A stretch of 64,000 nucleotides of DNA from an uncultured Parabacteroides sp. (GTDB lineage: Bacteria > Bacteroidota > Bacteroidia > Bacteroidales > Tannerellaceae): NCBI GenBank assembly GCA_910577325.1, contig CAJTMR010000007.1, positions 1 to 64,000 on the forward strand, given 5' to 3'. The notes beneath the pieces are model-generated. The model was not told the origin of the DNA and ran no database searches. It saw only the letters and a list, made by a program, of their open reading frames with translations. Positions 46,415-56,282 of the stretch are shown piece after piece (position 1 is the first letter of the stretch; every line of letters starts with the position of its first letter). A program made the position numbers and the translations under genes.

Positions 46415-46436
46415 TATCCTTCAACATTGAAGGATA
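46415..46436 (-). promoter_or_regulatory. 22-base palindrome in the sigma gene leader
   Basis: TATCCTTCA and TGAAGGATA flank a four-base loop. The palindrome lies directly after the minus-strand -7 match at 46440-46447, over the predicted transcription start. It may act as an operator or as a 5' hairpin. Confidence 0.5.
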
Positions 46437-46439
46437 TTA

Positions 46440-46447
46440 CAAATGTA
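46440..46447 (-). promoter_or_regulatory. -7 element of the ECF sigma gene
   Basis: Minus-strand TACATTTG matches the consensus; the -33 region is poor. The start near 46433 would put the 22-base palindrome at the 5' end of the transcript. Confidence 0.45.
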
Positions 46448-46636
46448 GAAATAATATCTTAATTAAAATACGGTTTGACTGTTATTAATATTAAAAATTG
46501 AAACTTAATGTTTTTACAACAAAAAACATTGAAAATGAGTAATATTTGCATTTTTTCAAATAACTAAAATATAAAATGAGCAACATGTATGTTACAAATT
46601 CGTACAACATGTAAAAAAGATGGAGAGTAATATAAA

Positions 46637-48019
46637 ATGAAGAAAAATTCAGGACTTTTTTTAGTTGTCATATTAATCCAGATAGCCCCATTCATTTCGG
46701 TGGCAGACACCTTGCACCCGTTAATATACAAAATCAATATAAAAAAAGAGATCAGCAACACCACGCGCTTGTATCTTAGCAACGGTTTAGCGGAAGCCAA
46801 CGCTTTAGGCGCAGATGCCGTTCTCATCCACATGAATACATACGGCGGCCAAGTGGATGCCGCCGACTCGATGCGTACGGCAATTTTGTACAATTCCATC
46901 CCCGTCTATGTCTTCATCGACAACAATGCAGCTTCCGCCGGAGCACTCATATCCATCGCATGCAAGAAAATTTACATGCGGAAAGGCGCCAATATCGGGG
47001 CAGCCACCGTTGTAAACCAAACAGGGACGGCAATGCCGGACAAATATCAGTCTTATATGCGGTCAATGATGCGTTCGACAGCCGAAGCACACGGACAAGA
47101 CACGATCATACAAAAAAACGACACCCTATACAAATGGAGGCGAGATCCGTTGGTCGCCGAAGCAATGGTAGACGAACAGATTGCCATTCCGAACCTGATA
47201 GACACAGGAAAAGTCCTGACTTTCACCACACAGGAAGCACAAAAATGGGGGTATTGCGACGGCATAGCGGAAAATCCGGACGAAGTAATCACACAACATT
47301 TGGGATATAAAGACTACGAGATGAAAACTTATACCCCCAGTTGGCAAGATGATTTGAAAGGATTTTTGATGAATCCCATTTTTCAGTCTATTCTGATCAT
47401 TATCATCATCGGCGGCATTTACTTTGAAATGCAAACGCCAGGGCTTGGATTTCCCTCAGCGGCTGCCCTACTGGCGGCAGTCCTCTACTTTGCCCCGCTC
47501 TATGTAGACGGGTTGGCGGCAAACTGGGAAATTCTGATCTTCATTATCGGTATTTTATTGTTCGCTATAGAGATCTTCATCATTCCGGGATTCGGATTCG
47601 CCGGAATAAGTGGCATCGCATTGGTTATCGGCAGCTTGATCATGGGCTTGCTGAATAACGATAATTTCAATTTCGAAGGAGTCAGCGAAAAAGAAATCGG
47701 GGAAGCGACATTGACAGTCTTGGTCGGACTCGTGGCAGGCTTTGGCCTGATGATCTGGCTATCCAATAAGATCGGACACCAAGGAATGTTCCGGAAGATC
47801 GCGCTGAATATGGATTTGAAAGATGCGATAGCATCACCAGACTTATCTTTACTGGTCGGAAAAGAAGGAACTGCCGCAACCGTACTGCGTCCTTCCGGGA
47901 AAGTAGCGGTCGACGGAGAATATTATGATGGTGTTTCCGAATCCGGCTTTATAGAAAAGGGGAGCAAGGTCAAGGTTATCCGTTTTGAGAATGCACAGGT
48001 GTATGTAGAAAACCTTTAA
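46637..48019 (+). CDS. NfeD-family membrane serine protease
   Basis: The 460-residue protein has a signal sequence (residues 1-23) and a ClpP-like protease domain to about 225. The proposed Ser100 is in NNAASAGALIS and Lys136 in MPDKYQSYMR, matching the Ser-Lys dyad of archaeal 1510-N. Four to five membrane segments follow between about 240 and 375, and a C-terminal NfeD OB-fold domain from about 395 (LVGKEGTAATVLRPSGKVAVDGEYYDGVSE). Relatives cleave stomatin-like membrane proteins. No stomatin gene is adjacent in this window. Confidence 0.9.
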   Translation: MKKNSGLFLVVILIQIAPFISVADTLHPLIYKINIKKEISNTTRLYLSNGLAEANALGADAVLIHMNTYGGQVDAADSMRTAILYNSIPVYVFIDNNAASAGALISIACKKIYMRKGANIGAATVVNQTGTAMPDKYQSYMRSMMRSTAEAHGQDTIIQKNDTLYKWRRDPLVAEAMVDEQIAIPNLIDTGKVLTFTTQEAQKWGYCDGIAENPDEVITQHLGYKDYEMKTYTPSWQDDLKGFLMNPIFQSILIIIIIGGIYFEMQTPGLGFPSAAALLAAVLYFAPLYVDGLAANWEILIFIIGILLFAIEIFIIPGFGFAGISGIALVIGSLIMGLLNNDNFNFEGVSEKEIGEATLTVLVGLVAGFGLMIWLSNKIGHQGMFRKIALNMDLKDAIASPDLSLLVGKEGTAATVLRPSGKVAVDGEYYDGVSESGFIEKGSKVKVIRFENAQVYVENL

Positions 48020-48044
48020 CACACAGGCGACCGTAAAAGACACC

Positions 48045-48683
48045 CTACAGCGGAACACGTTGATACAGGATATGCTTGTCTATTACGACATATTGCAAGG
48101 CATTCATGGCCAGGAGGTCGCTCAGGATATTCTTCGCAGTATGATAATTAATCCGACCGATACGGCAGAACTGACGGGTATTGAGATGGGGATGATCATC
48201 CAGATAAGCAAACAAACGTTCTACAGGTTTGCTTATCTTCAATAAAGTCCCGCTCGTCTTATGCTTTTTCAGCCAAGCAAGCACCAGCACTTCATTCGCC
48301 AATATATTTTCATCGGCAACCCTTATATACGCTTTAAACTTATCATCCTTATCAGGAGCTGTATGCGGTTTATCCGGACTGGGGGCGACATAGACCTCCA
48401 GAACCGTCTTACCTTTCACTTCCCAACGGGTCGCCTCAAAGGGCACTTCCGGACGGGTGTACATCTTGGAGGCGGCTTCAATCATATAATATTCCTCTTC
48501 GCTCCGGACACCGGAAATAATCCCGTTATCCTTCACACCGATCAAAAGACGCCCTCCGTCAGTATTGGCAAAAGCACTCAACGTACGCGCAATCTTCTTA
48601 CTGTCGCTCACTTCGAACTTAAAATCAAGTTGCTGGTGTTCTCCCTGCTCTATCAACGCTTCGATCGGATGTACCTTCTTCAT
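48045..48683 (-). CDS. AlbA_2 (Schlafen-type) putative DNA/ATP-binding protein
   Basis: The 212-residue protein begins with an AlbA_2 domain (EHQQLDFKFEVSDSKKIARTLSAFANTDGGRLLIGVKDNGIISGV) spanning about residues 12-130, followed by a winged-helix-like end (HLNTRQFCRIGRINYHTAKNILSDLLAMNALQYV). The N-terminal part has the family E-x-K-like pattern and the F-A-N-T-D-G-G-x-L-x-I-G-V motif. Proteins of this type are often called transcriptional regulators or ATP-binding proteins; the function is not established. It converges on nfeD after 25 bases. Confidence 0.8.
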   Translation of the reverse strand: MKKVHPIEALIEQGEHQQLDFKFEVSDSKKIARTLSAFANTDGGRLLIGVKDNGIISGVRSEEEYYMIEAASKMYTRPEVPFEATRWEVKGKTVLEVYVAPSPDKPHTAPDKDDKFKAYIRVADENILANEVLVLAWLKKHKTSGTLLKISKPVERLFAYLDDHPHLNTRQFCRIGRINYHTAKNILSDLLAMNALQYVVIDKHILYQRVPL

Positions 48684-48723
48684 TTTGGCATTTTTTTAGA
48701 CCGGCAAAATTAAAATAAATACC

Positions 48724-48731
48724 TAACTTTG
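48724..48731 (+). promoter_or_regulatory. -7 element of the antiporter gene
   Basis: TAACTTTG is an exact match 23 bases before the ATG. There is no good -33 box. Confidence 0.45.
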
Positions 48732-48753
48732 CCAATCGAAAAACAACGAAAGC

Positions 48754-51027
48754 ATGTCTCAAATACCATCTTTTATATCGGATCTCGCCGTCATACTTAT
48801 TTCAGCGGGATTGGTTACCTTGCTTTTCAAAAAATTAAAGCAACCGGTCGTACTCGGATATATCGTAGCCGGAATACTTGCCGGCCCGTCCGTCACACAA
48901 ATTCCGACAGTCACAAACGTAGAAAGCATCCGCATCTGGGCAGACATCGGAGTCATATTCCTCTTGTTCGCCTTAGGACTCGACTTCAGTTTCAAAAAAT
49001 TGATGAAAGTGGGCGGGACAGCCGTGATCGGAGCTGTCACCATCATGATCGGCATGATGACACTCGGATATACCACCGGTTTGTCCTTGGGTTGGGGACA
49101 CATGAACAGCCTTTTCCTCGGCGGTATGCTTTCCATGTCGTCCACAACGATTATATTCAAAGCATTCGACGATATGGGGTTACGCAACCAGCGGTTTGCC
49201 GGAGTGGTTTTCGGAATCCTGGTTGTCGAAGATTTGTTTGCCGTCTTAATGATGGTATTGCTGTCCACCTTGGCAGTCAGCAAGCAGGTGGAGGGGATGG
49301 AACTGCTTAACAACGTGGTCAAGCTGGGAGTATTCTTGCTGTTCTGCTTCGTTATCGGGATTTATCTGATCCCCTCTTTCCTGAAAAAGGCCAGGACTTT
49401 CCTGAACGACGAAACCTTGCTCATCGTCAGCCTGGGGCTCTGCTTAGGGATGGTCATCATCGCGACGAAAGCCGGCTTTTCTTCCGCCTTGGGCGCTTTC
49501 GTCATGGGTTCCATCCTGGCAGAAACAACTGACGCAGAACAGATCGAACATATCATCAAACCGGTAAAAGACCTTTTCGGAGCCATCTTCTTTGTCTCGG
49601 TCGGGATGCTAATCGATCCGGCTTTGCTATGGGAATACAAAATTCCGATCCTGGTCCTTACTTTGGTCGTGATAGCCGGGCAAATATTCTTTGCCGGCTT
49701 CGGGGTCTTGCTTTCCGGCCAGCCGGTCAAGATTGCCATCCAGTCCGGCTTCTCGCTCGCTCAGATAGGCGAGTTCGCCTTTATCATCGCATCGCTGGGA
49801 CTCACGTTAGGGGTAACCGATCGATTCCTCTACCCTATTGTCGTAGCGGTCTCTGTCGTGACGACCTTCTTTACGCCTTACATGATCCGTATGGCAGAAC
49901 CTGCATGCCGGGTTACCGACCGGATGATCCCGAAGTCATGGATGAAATTTCTCGAACGTTATTCTTCCGGTTCCAACACCATACATCAGAAAAGTGCCTG
50001 GAACAAGTTATTGAAGGCACTGGTCCGCATTGTCGGTACATACACAGCCGTCACTCTTGTCCTGATCTTTATCTGGCTTCAGTTCGTAGCTCCTTTCATC
50101 ATGAAGGAACTTCCCGGCATACGGGGAGCAGGTATCTCGCTCATTTCGATCCTGCTGTTGATAGCCCCCATGTTGCGTGCAATCATGATGAAGAAGAACC
50201 GTTCGGTCGAATTCCAGCAATTGTGGTTGGACAGCAAGTACAACCGCGGACCGTTGGTCTCACTGGTCATTTTGCGTATCATATTATGTATCGGTCTGGT
50301 CATGCTACCCGTCGCTCGTTTGCTGAATGCGGCAGTCGGTATCGTACTGGCACTCGCAGCAACCGTCATAGTCATAGTCATTTTCTCCAAACGGCTGAAA
50401 AGGCAATCTATCTTGATGGAACGGCATTTTTTCAGCAACCTCTCCGCACGCGAATTGGAAAACGAACGGAAAGCCCCGATCAACCAACGGTTTGCCAACC
50501 ACCTGCTGGAACGTGACCTCCACTTGGCGGACTTCGAAGTGAAACAGAATTCTCCCAGTATGGGAAAGACTCTGAAGGAACTCAACTTCCGCCAGAAATG
50601 CAACGTGAACATCGTGACAATCATCCGGGGAGAACAGCGGATTAATATTCCCGGAGGAGAAGAGCGCCTCTATCCATTTGACAAACTGGTAGTAGTCGGA
50701 GCAGATGACGATCTCGAACATTTCCGCCAATATCTGGTCGAGCGATATAAAAAAGCCCAAACCAACAAAGAGCAGACGCCACATGAAGTCAACATGGAGC
50801 AATTTACCATTTCCGAAGGCTCTCACTTGATCGGACGTACAATCCTGGAATCCGGTATACGCGACAAATCCGCCTGCTTGGTGATCGGTATCGAAAGAGG
50901 CGCTACTTCAATCAAAAACCCTTCTCCGTCAACTATTTTCAAGGAAGGAGATATTGTATGGATTGTTGGAGAACATGAAAAGGTGCTCCGGTTAAGCGAA
51001 GGAAAAACGGTAACCGTTGATAACTGA
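48754..51027 (+). CDS. CPA2-family monovalent cation:proton antiporter (KefB/YbaL-like)
   Basis: The 757-residue protein has about 12 membrane segments up to residue 390 (LKQPVVLGYIVAGILAGPS, LLFALGLDFSFKKLMKVG, SMSSTTIIFKAFDD and GAFVMGSILAETTDAEQIE mark the exchanger domain). Extra hydrophobic segments lie between 425 and 550, and two TrkA-C-like regulatory domains lie near 590-670 and 680-755. It likely exchanges K+ or Na+ for protons. No RCK N-domain with a nucleotide-binding Rossmann motif is visible. kdsB follows after 42 bases and may be co-transcribed. Confidence 0.88.
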   Translation: MSQIPSFISDLAVILISAGLVTLLFKKLKQPVVLGYIVAGILAGPSVTQIPTVTNVESIRIWADIGVIFLLFALGLDFSFKKLMKVGGTAVIGAVTIMIGMMTLGYTTGLSLGWGHMNSLFLGGMLSMSSTTIIFKAFDDMGLRNQRFAGVVFGILVVEDLFAVLMMVLLSTLAVSKQVEGMELLNNVVKLGVFLLFCFVIGIYLIPSFLKKARTFLNDETLLIVSLGLCLGMVIIATKAGFSSALGAFVMGSILAETTDAEQIEHIIKPVKDLFGAIFFVSVGMLIDPALLWEYKIPILVLTLVVIAGQIFFAGFGVLLSGQPVKIAIQSGFSLAQIGEFAFIIASLGLTLGVTDRFLYPIVVAVSVVTTFFTPYMIRMAEPACRVTDRMIPKSWMKFLERYSSGSNTIHQKSAWNKLLKALVRIVGTYTAVTLVLIFIWLQFVAPFIMKELPGIRGAGISLISILLLIAPMLRAIMMKKNRSVEFQQLWLDSKYNRGPLVSLVILRIILCIGLVMLPVARLLNAAVGIVLALAATVIVIVIFSKRLKRQSILMERHFFSNLSARELENERKAPINQRFANHLLERDLHLADFEVKQNSPSMGKTLKELNFRQKCNVNIVTIIRGEQRINIPGGEERLYPFDKLVVVGADDDLEHFRQYLVERYKKAQTNKEQTPHEVNMEQFTISEGSHLIGRTILESGIRDKSACLVIGIERGATSIKNPSPSTIFKEGDIVWIVGEHEKVLRLSEGKTVTVDN

Positions 51028-51069
51028 CAATGGACAATTTCATAAATCACAAATTATAATTCATAAATC

Positions 51070-51834
51070 ATGAAGTTTATAGGAATAATTCCCGCACGTT
51101 ACGCCTCTACCCGTTTCCCCGGGAAGCCACTTGCCGACATGGCAGGCAAACCGATGATCCAACGTGTCTACGAACAAGTCCAAAAGGTACTTGATGCTGT
51201 TTGGGTAGCTACGGACGACATCCGCATAGAAGCAGCCGTCAAGGCTTTCGGCGGCAATGTCGTCATGACATCCGACCTACACAAAAGCGGTACGGATCGT
51301 TGCCATGAAGCATACTGTAAAATAGGAAACGGATATGACGTGGTTGTCAACATACAAGGTGACGAACCTTTCATCCAACCGGAACAGATCGAAATACTAA
51401 AAGCATGTTTTATCGATGACGACACTCAAATCGCCACTTTGGTAAAACCATTCCGTCCGGATGATGATTTCGAAACGACCTTATTCAATGCTAATTCGCC
51501 GAAAGTAGTCTTGAACAAAAATAATGAAGCCATGTATTTCAGCCGTTCGATTATTCCTTATATGAGAGGCAAAAGACATTCCGAATGGCTTCCGAACCAT
51601 ACCTACTACAAGCATATCGGGCTATATGCTTATCGCTCCGGCACATTAAAAGAAATCACACATTTACCCCAATCCCCTTTGGAACTGGCCGAAAGTTTGG
51701 AACAACTGCGTTGGCTGGAAAACGGCTACAAGATAAAAGTCGGGATTACCCGGCAGGAAACAATCGGTATCGATACGCCGGAGGATATGGAAAAGGCATT
51801 GGCTTTCCTTACAAATCAACAAACAATTCAATAA
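51070..51834 (+). CDS. kdsB: 3-deoxy-manno-octulosonate cytidylyltransferase
   Basis: The 254-residue enzyme activates Kdo as CMP-Kdo for lipopolysaccharide inner-core synthesis. The N-terminus IGIIPARYASTRFPGKPLADMAGKPMIQRVYEQ is diagnostic, as are VVNIQGDEPFI near residue 96 and the later YKHIGLYAYR and ETIGIDTPEDM. Length is standard. It is another marker of a Gram-negative genome. Confidence 0.96.
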   Translation: MKFIGIIPARYASTRFPGKPLADMAGKPMIQRVYEQVQKVLDAVWVATDDIRIEAAVKAFGGNVVMTSDLHKSGTDRCHEAYCKIGNGYDVVVNIQGDEPFIQPEQIEILKACFIDDDTQIATLVKPFRPDDDFETTLFNANSPKVVLNKNNEAMYFSRSIIPYMRGKRHSEWLPNHTYYKHIGLYAYRSGTLKEITHLPQSPLELAESLEQLRWLENGYKIKVGITRQETIGIDTPEDMEKALAFLTNQQTIQ

Positions 51835-51849
51835 ATATCCCCCAAAAAA

Positions 51850-51885
51850 ACAGGCAAAGAACACCGATTTGTTCCTTGCCTGTAA
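51850..51885. terminator. Bidirectional terminator between kdsB and yidC
   Basis: ACAGGCAA-GAACA pairs with TGTTC-TTGCCTGT around loop CCGATT, with A7 on the left. On the minus strand this ends in TTTTTTT, which is favourable for the leftward yidC transcript. Confidence 0.8.
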
Positions 51886-51915
51886 AATTATATCAAACCA
51901 TTTTAAAACGTAATC

Positions 51916-53823
51916 TTACCGATTTTTCCTTTGCTGTTTTTGTCTTTCCAACTGGGCCTGTTGAGCTTTCTGAGCCTCTTCCAGGCGTTTCATGAAACCA
52001 GACTTCTTCATTGGCTTCCGTTTGTTTTCTTCCAACTTGGCCAACAACTTATCTTCGTCAAGCGTATAACGGAAGATTATCGTCTGCAAAATCGTGATCA
52101 AAGTGGATATGAAGTAGTAATAAGTCAAACCGGAGGCATACTGGTTGAAAAATACCAACATCATCAGCGGCATCATGTACATCATCGCCTTCATCCCCGG
52201 CATCTGCTGCTGTCCGGTGTTGCTCTGTTCCATGTTGAACTTCGTATAAATGATGTTCGTCACGGTCATCAACAGACAGAACAAACTGATATGGTTACCG
52301 AAATATGGCGTAATAACAGGGATATAGGTATTCCAGCTTACAATCGCATCGTATGTAGACAAGTCATGTGCCCATAGGAAACTCTGGTGACGCAATTCGA
52401 TTGCCGACGGGAAAAACATAAACAGGGCAACCAAGATCGGCATCTGCAACAACATCGGAAGGCATCCGGACATCGGGCTCGCTCCGGCACGGCTATACAA
52501 TTCCATTGTCGCACGCTGACGCTCCATCGCTTTATCTTGTCCCGGATATTTGGCATTGATCTCTTCCACCTGCGGGCGCAACACGCGCATCTTGGCCGAC
52601 GACATAAAAGACTTATGCGTCAACGGAAACAGGATCAATTTTACGATAACCGTCAGCAAGAAGATCAACAAGCCGTAGCTATGAATAAACTGTCCGAGGA
52701 AATTAAACAACGGAATGACAAAATACTGGTTTACCCAACGGAAAATGCCCCATCCCAACGGAACGATCTTTTCCAGGTCCAATTGATCGGCTTTCTCCAC
52801 ATCCTCATCGTATGATTTCAACAAAGAGAACTGATTGGGACCAAAGTAAAAACGCATATCCGTCGCTTCATTACCCTTCAAGTCGAAAGGTACGGAAGTC
52901 GTTGTCTTATATTCCTTCAAGAAAGATCCGTCTTCGGGCAGCATCCTCGAATCAATGGCAGTCGACTCGAATCCTTCGTTTGCGGCAATCAAGACAGAAG
53001 AAAAATACATATCCTTGTAAGCAATCCATTTCAACCGGTTGGACAATTGCTTGCTGTCATTCTTGGTCTCGCTCAAGTATTCCACATCATCAGCCACAAA
53101 TTTATAGTACACCGTCGCATAACGGTCTTCAAACTTACGTCCTTTTTCCTGCTGGGTTATTTTTTGCTGCCACAACAGATCCAATGCAGTCGTACCCGGC
53201 GAAAGTATGCCATTCAAGCCGGTACCCTTGATAGAGAACCGCAACATATAATCATCAGGTTCCAAGGTATACATAAAATCCAAATGGCTACCTTCACCAG
53301 TGTTCAAACGCATAGTGATACTGTTCGGATCATTACCTTTTACAGGGGTGAAATACAAATCGCCAGTATTTACCACACGATTATCAGCCGTCACTAAAGT
53401 GAAATCGAACTTCGAATCCTTTTCATCAAAAAGGACCAAAGGTTCACCTTTATAATTATCGTATTTTTTCAAGCGGACATACCCGATACGTCCTCCCTTA
53501 TTAGCCAAACGGACTTCTATCAGCTCATTTTCCAAAACAGTGGAACCATCCTCTCCCACCATTGCATCGGCAAAAACACCAAACATGTTCTGTAAACGGG
53601 CAAGCCGTACAGAATCGGGCAAGCCAGCCAATTCATCGTTCGCTTTTACATCTTTACTCAATTCTTTCTGCTGTTCCAGTTGCTTTGCATATTCTATCTG
53701 GGCTATCGAATCCTGCATCCGGCGCTGCGCCTCTATCTGCTCGGGTGTAGGTTTATTCAACCAAGTGAATACAATCAGAACAACTCCAATAAGCAGAAAA
53801 CCTATTATCGTGTTTTTATCCAT
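51916..53823 (-). CDS. yidC: Membrane protein insertase YidC
   Basis: The 635-residue Gram-negative-type YidC has an N-terminal membrane anchor (TIIGFLLIGVVLIVFTWL), a large periplasmic domain to about 360, and the conserved five-helix core with FFLTVIVKLILFPLTHKSFMSSAKMRVLRPQ near 395 and SPMSGCLPMLLQMPILVALFMFF near 450. The positively charged Arg of the core groove is probably that in MRVLRP (not aligned). The C-terminus is rich in Lys, Arg and Gln. It inserts and folds inner-membrane proteins. It follows pyrG after nine bases, so the two are probably one operon. Confidence 0.95.
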   Translation of the reverse strand: MDKNTIIGFLLIGVVLIVFTWLNKPTPEQIEAQRRMQDSIAQIEYAKQLEQQKELSKDVKANDELAGLPDSVRLARLQNMFGVFADAMVGEDGSTVLENELIEVRLANKGGRIGYVRLKKYDNYKGEPLVLFDEKDSKFDFTLVTADNRVVNTGDLYFTPVKGNDPNSITMRLNTGEGSHLDFMYTLEPDDYMLRFSIKGTGLNGILSPGTTALDLLWQQKITQQEKGRKFEDRYATVYYKFVADDVEYLSETKNDSKQLSNRLKWIAYKDMYFSSVLIAANEGFESTAIDSRMLPEDGSFLKEYKTTTSVPFDLKGNEATDMRFYFGPNQFSLLKSYDEDVEKADQLDLEKIVPLGWGIFRWVNQYFVIPLFNFLGQFIHSYGLLIFLLTVIVKLILFPLTHKSFMSSAKMRVLRPQVEEINAKYPGQDKAMERQRATMELYSRAGASPMSGCLPMLLQMPILVALFMFFPSAIELRHQSFLWAHDLSTYDAIVSWNTYIPVITPYFGNHISLFCLLMTVTNIIYTKFNMEQSNTGQQQMPGMKAMMYMMPLMMLVFFNQYASGLTYYYFISTLITILQTIIFRYTLDEDKLLAKLEENKRKPMKKSGFMKRLEEAQKAQQAQLERQKQQRKNR

Positions 53824-53832
53824 CTATAATTC

Positions 53833-55440
53833 TTATTTTTTATTTTCTACTGCAGCTTTTACAAAGCTAACGAAAAGAGGGTTAGGATTAACGACCGTAC
53901 TGTTATATTCCGGGTGGAACTGAACTCCCACAAACCATTTCAGGGACGGTATCTCAACCACTTCAACCAAATTCGATTCCGGATTTTCACCTACGCACAT
54001 CATACCGGCTGCCTCGAACTTATCACGATATTCGCTGTTGAATTCAAACCGATGGCGATGACGTTCCTGGATATGTGCCTGCCCGTATGCTTCATAGGCC
54101 TTAGAGCCTTTCTTCAAGACGCAATCATACGCGCCCAGACGCATAGAACCGCCCATGTTGGTTACGTTCTTCTGCTCTTCCATCAAATCGATCACCTTAT
54201 ACGGAGTATTGGGTTCCATTTCTGTCGAATTAGCATCCGTCAGTCCCATTACATTGCGGGCAAATTCGATCACCATGCACTGCATGCCCAAACAGATTCC
54301 CAAGCAAGGGACATCATTTTCGCGGGCATATTTCAATGCGGCAAACTTTCCTTCAATACCACGCTGTCCAAATCCCGGAGCGATCAGGATCCCGTCCATG
54401 CCTTTCAACAATTCGGCAGCATTGCCGTCATTCAGTTTTTCAGAATGGAACAAATGCAAATCCAACTTACGGTCATTATAGATAGCAGCCTGCAACAAAG
54501 ACTCATCAATCGACTTATAAGCATCCTGCAATTCGACATATTTACCGACCAAACCGATCTTTACCGTGTCGGTTGCATCAACCTTACGTTGCAAAAACTG
54601 ATGCCAAGGCTTCATCTCCGGTGTAGGTCCGACTTCCAGCCCGACTTTACGCAAGATCACTTCATCCATCTTCTGCCGCTGCAATACCAACGGAACTTCG
54701 TAGATCGTCGGGACATCGATTGACTGTATAACAGCATCCTGTGCCACATTACAGAAAAGAGCGACCTTACTCAACAGATTGCCGCTCAGTTCATGTTCGG
54801 TACGCAAAACCAAAACATCCGGCTGAATACCCAACTCTTGCAATTGTTTGACGGAATGCTGAGTCGGCTTAGTCTTATATTCTTTTGCCGCCGCGATATA
54901 AGGGACGTATGTAAGATGTACACATACGCAATTCTTACCCAGTTCCCATTTCAACTGACGCACGCTTTCGATAAACGGAAGAGATTCGATATCGCCTACC
55001 GTACCACCAATCTCGGTAATCACGAAATCAAATTTGTATTTGTTTCCCAGCAATTTCACATTACGCTTGATCTCGTCCGTGATATGAGGTACTACCTGGA
55101 CAGTCTTTCCCAGATAATCACCCTTGCGTTCTTTATTAATAACGCTCTGATAGATACGCCCTGTTGTGATGTTATTCGCACGGGTTGTCTGAACATTCAG
55201 GAATCGTTCGTAATGTCCGAGATCCAAATCCGCTTCATGTCCGTCTACGGTAACATAACATTCCCCATGTTCGTACGGGTTCAACGTTCCCGGATCGATA
55301 TTGATATAGGGGTCAAATTTCTGAATGGTAACTTTATAACCTCTTGCTTGAAGTAATTTACCCAATGATGCGGCTATAATTCCCTTACCCAATGAAGAGA
55401 CCACGCCGCCCGTAACGAAGATGTACTTTGTATCTGCCAC
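53833..55440 (-). CDS. pyrG: CTP synthase
   Basis: The 535-residue enzyme makes CTP from UTP, ATP and glutamine. The synthetase domain has KYIFVTGGVVSSLGKGI at the N-terminus and the GGTVGDIES motif near residue 142. The glutaminase domain has the nucleophile Cys in CLGICLGMQ near 380 and the catalytic His-x-Glu in VQFHPEYNS near 515. Length is standard. CTP links it to kdsB and the CDP-polyol genes only in a general metabolic sense. Confidence 0.97.
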   Translation of the reverse strand: MADTKYIFVTGGVVSSLGKGIIAASLGKLLQARGYKVTIQKFDPYINIDPGTLNPYEHGECYVTVDGHEADLDLGHYERFLNVQTTRANNITTGRIYQSVINKERKGDYLGKTVQVVPHITDEIKRNVKLLGNKYKFDFVITEIGGTVGDIESLPFIESVRQLKWELGKNCVCVHLTYVPYIAAAKEYKTKPTQHSVKQLQELGIQPDVLVLRTEHELSGNLLSKVALFCNVAQDAVIQSIDVPTIYEVPLVLQRQKMDEVILRKVGLEVGPTPEMKPWHQFLQRKVDATDTVKIGLVGKYVELQDAYKSIDESLLQAAIYNDRKLDLHLFHSEKLNDGNAAELLKGMDGILIAPGFGQRGIEGKFAALKYARENDVPCLGICLGMQCMVIEFARNVMGLTDANSTEMEPNTPYKVIDLMEEQKNVTNMGGSMRLGAYDCVLKKGSKAYEAYGQAHIQERHRHRFEFNSEYRDKFEAAGMMCVGENPESNLVEVVEIPSLKWFVGVQFHPEYNSTVVNPNPLFVSFVKAAVENKK

Positions 55441-55490
55441 GATAGTAATATTTTAATTATCTTTTAATTGCACACTCGCATTTGAAATTG

Positions 55491-55521
55491 CAAAGTTACA
55501 TATTTTCATCTACATGGCAAG
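55491..55521 (-). promoter_or_regulatory. Promoter of pyrG-yidC
   Basis: On the minus strand CTTG (55518-55521) and TAACTTTG (55491-55498) are spaced by 19 bases. The start near 55484 gives a leader of about 43 bases. Confidence 0.6.
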
Positions 55522-55721
55522 GGGTAAGAAAACAAATCGTGATGTGTTTTTGAATCCTTGTCCAGACGATCGAGAGTGAGAGAAGATCTGACAAAAATTT
55601 CGCATATAGATCAAAATCTTGAAAAATTTTGGTACGATCGCCTTGCTTCTTTCTTCTTTATTTGCCTTTTTCCAAAGAAAATAACGTATCTTCGTTGTTA
55701 TATTCTAAAAAAGGAAAAAGC

Positions 55722-56240
55722 ATGAAAAGTTTAAATGGTTCAGTCCTGCGTTGCGTGTTTGCAATCATTCTGGGACTCATATTGGTCCTTTGGCCGGAGG
55801 TGGCCGTCATTTATTTGGTGATAACAATCGGAATCTGTTTCATCATTCCCGGATTATTTTCGCTCTTCAGATACTTTACGCGTGAAAAAACGGAAGGTGA
55901 ACCAAGTCCGATGTTTCCGATCGACGGGGCGGGCAGCATCCTGTTCGGGACATGGCTGGTGGTCATGCCGCAGTTTTTCGTCAGCATACTCATGTATGTT
56001 TTAGGAGCCTTGTTGGTTCTTGCGGGAGCACAACAACTGATATCACTGATTTCCGTCCGGAAATGGAGCAAAGTTCCATACGGATTTTATATTCTGCCGT
56101 CACTGATACTGATAACAGGAATCATGATTCTTGCCTACCCGTTCGGAGCCGCCGCCAACACATTCGTAATTTTCGGGGTTGCCTGCTTGGTTTACGGCAT
56201 ATCCGAATTGATCAACTGGCATAAGTTCACCAAAAGATGA
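55722..56240 (+). CDS. HdeD/DUF308 family membrane protein
   Basis: The 172-residue protein consists of six predicted membrane helices in three pairs, as in HdeD: VLRCVFAIILGLILVLWPEVAVIYLVITIGICFIIPGLFSL opens it and SELINWHKF closes it. HdeD contributes to acid resistance in E. coli; the role here is not shown. A frame extension to 55629 lacks family similarity, so ATG 55722 is used. TATCTTCG at 55687-55694 is a possible -7 element. Confidence 0.8.
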   Translation: MKSLNGSVLRCVFAIILGLILVLWPEVAVIYLVITIGICFIIPGLFSLFRYFTREKTEGEPSPMFPIDGAGSILFGTWLVVMPQFFVSILMYVLGALLVLAGAQQLISLISVRKWSKVPYGFYILPSLILITGIMILAYPFGAAANTFVIFGVACLVYGISELINWHKFTKR

Positions 56241-56248
56241 GAGAAGCC

Positions 56249-56282
56249 GGAGTATCGTCTGTTTCAAGACTTACGATACTCC
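56249..56282. terminator. 10-bp inverted repeat at the HdeD/AraC convergence
   Basis: GGAGTATCGT (56249-56258) pairs with ACGATACTCC (56273-56282). The second arm lies in the last codons of the AraC-type gene. A T tract is lacking. Confidence 0.4.
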
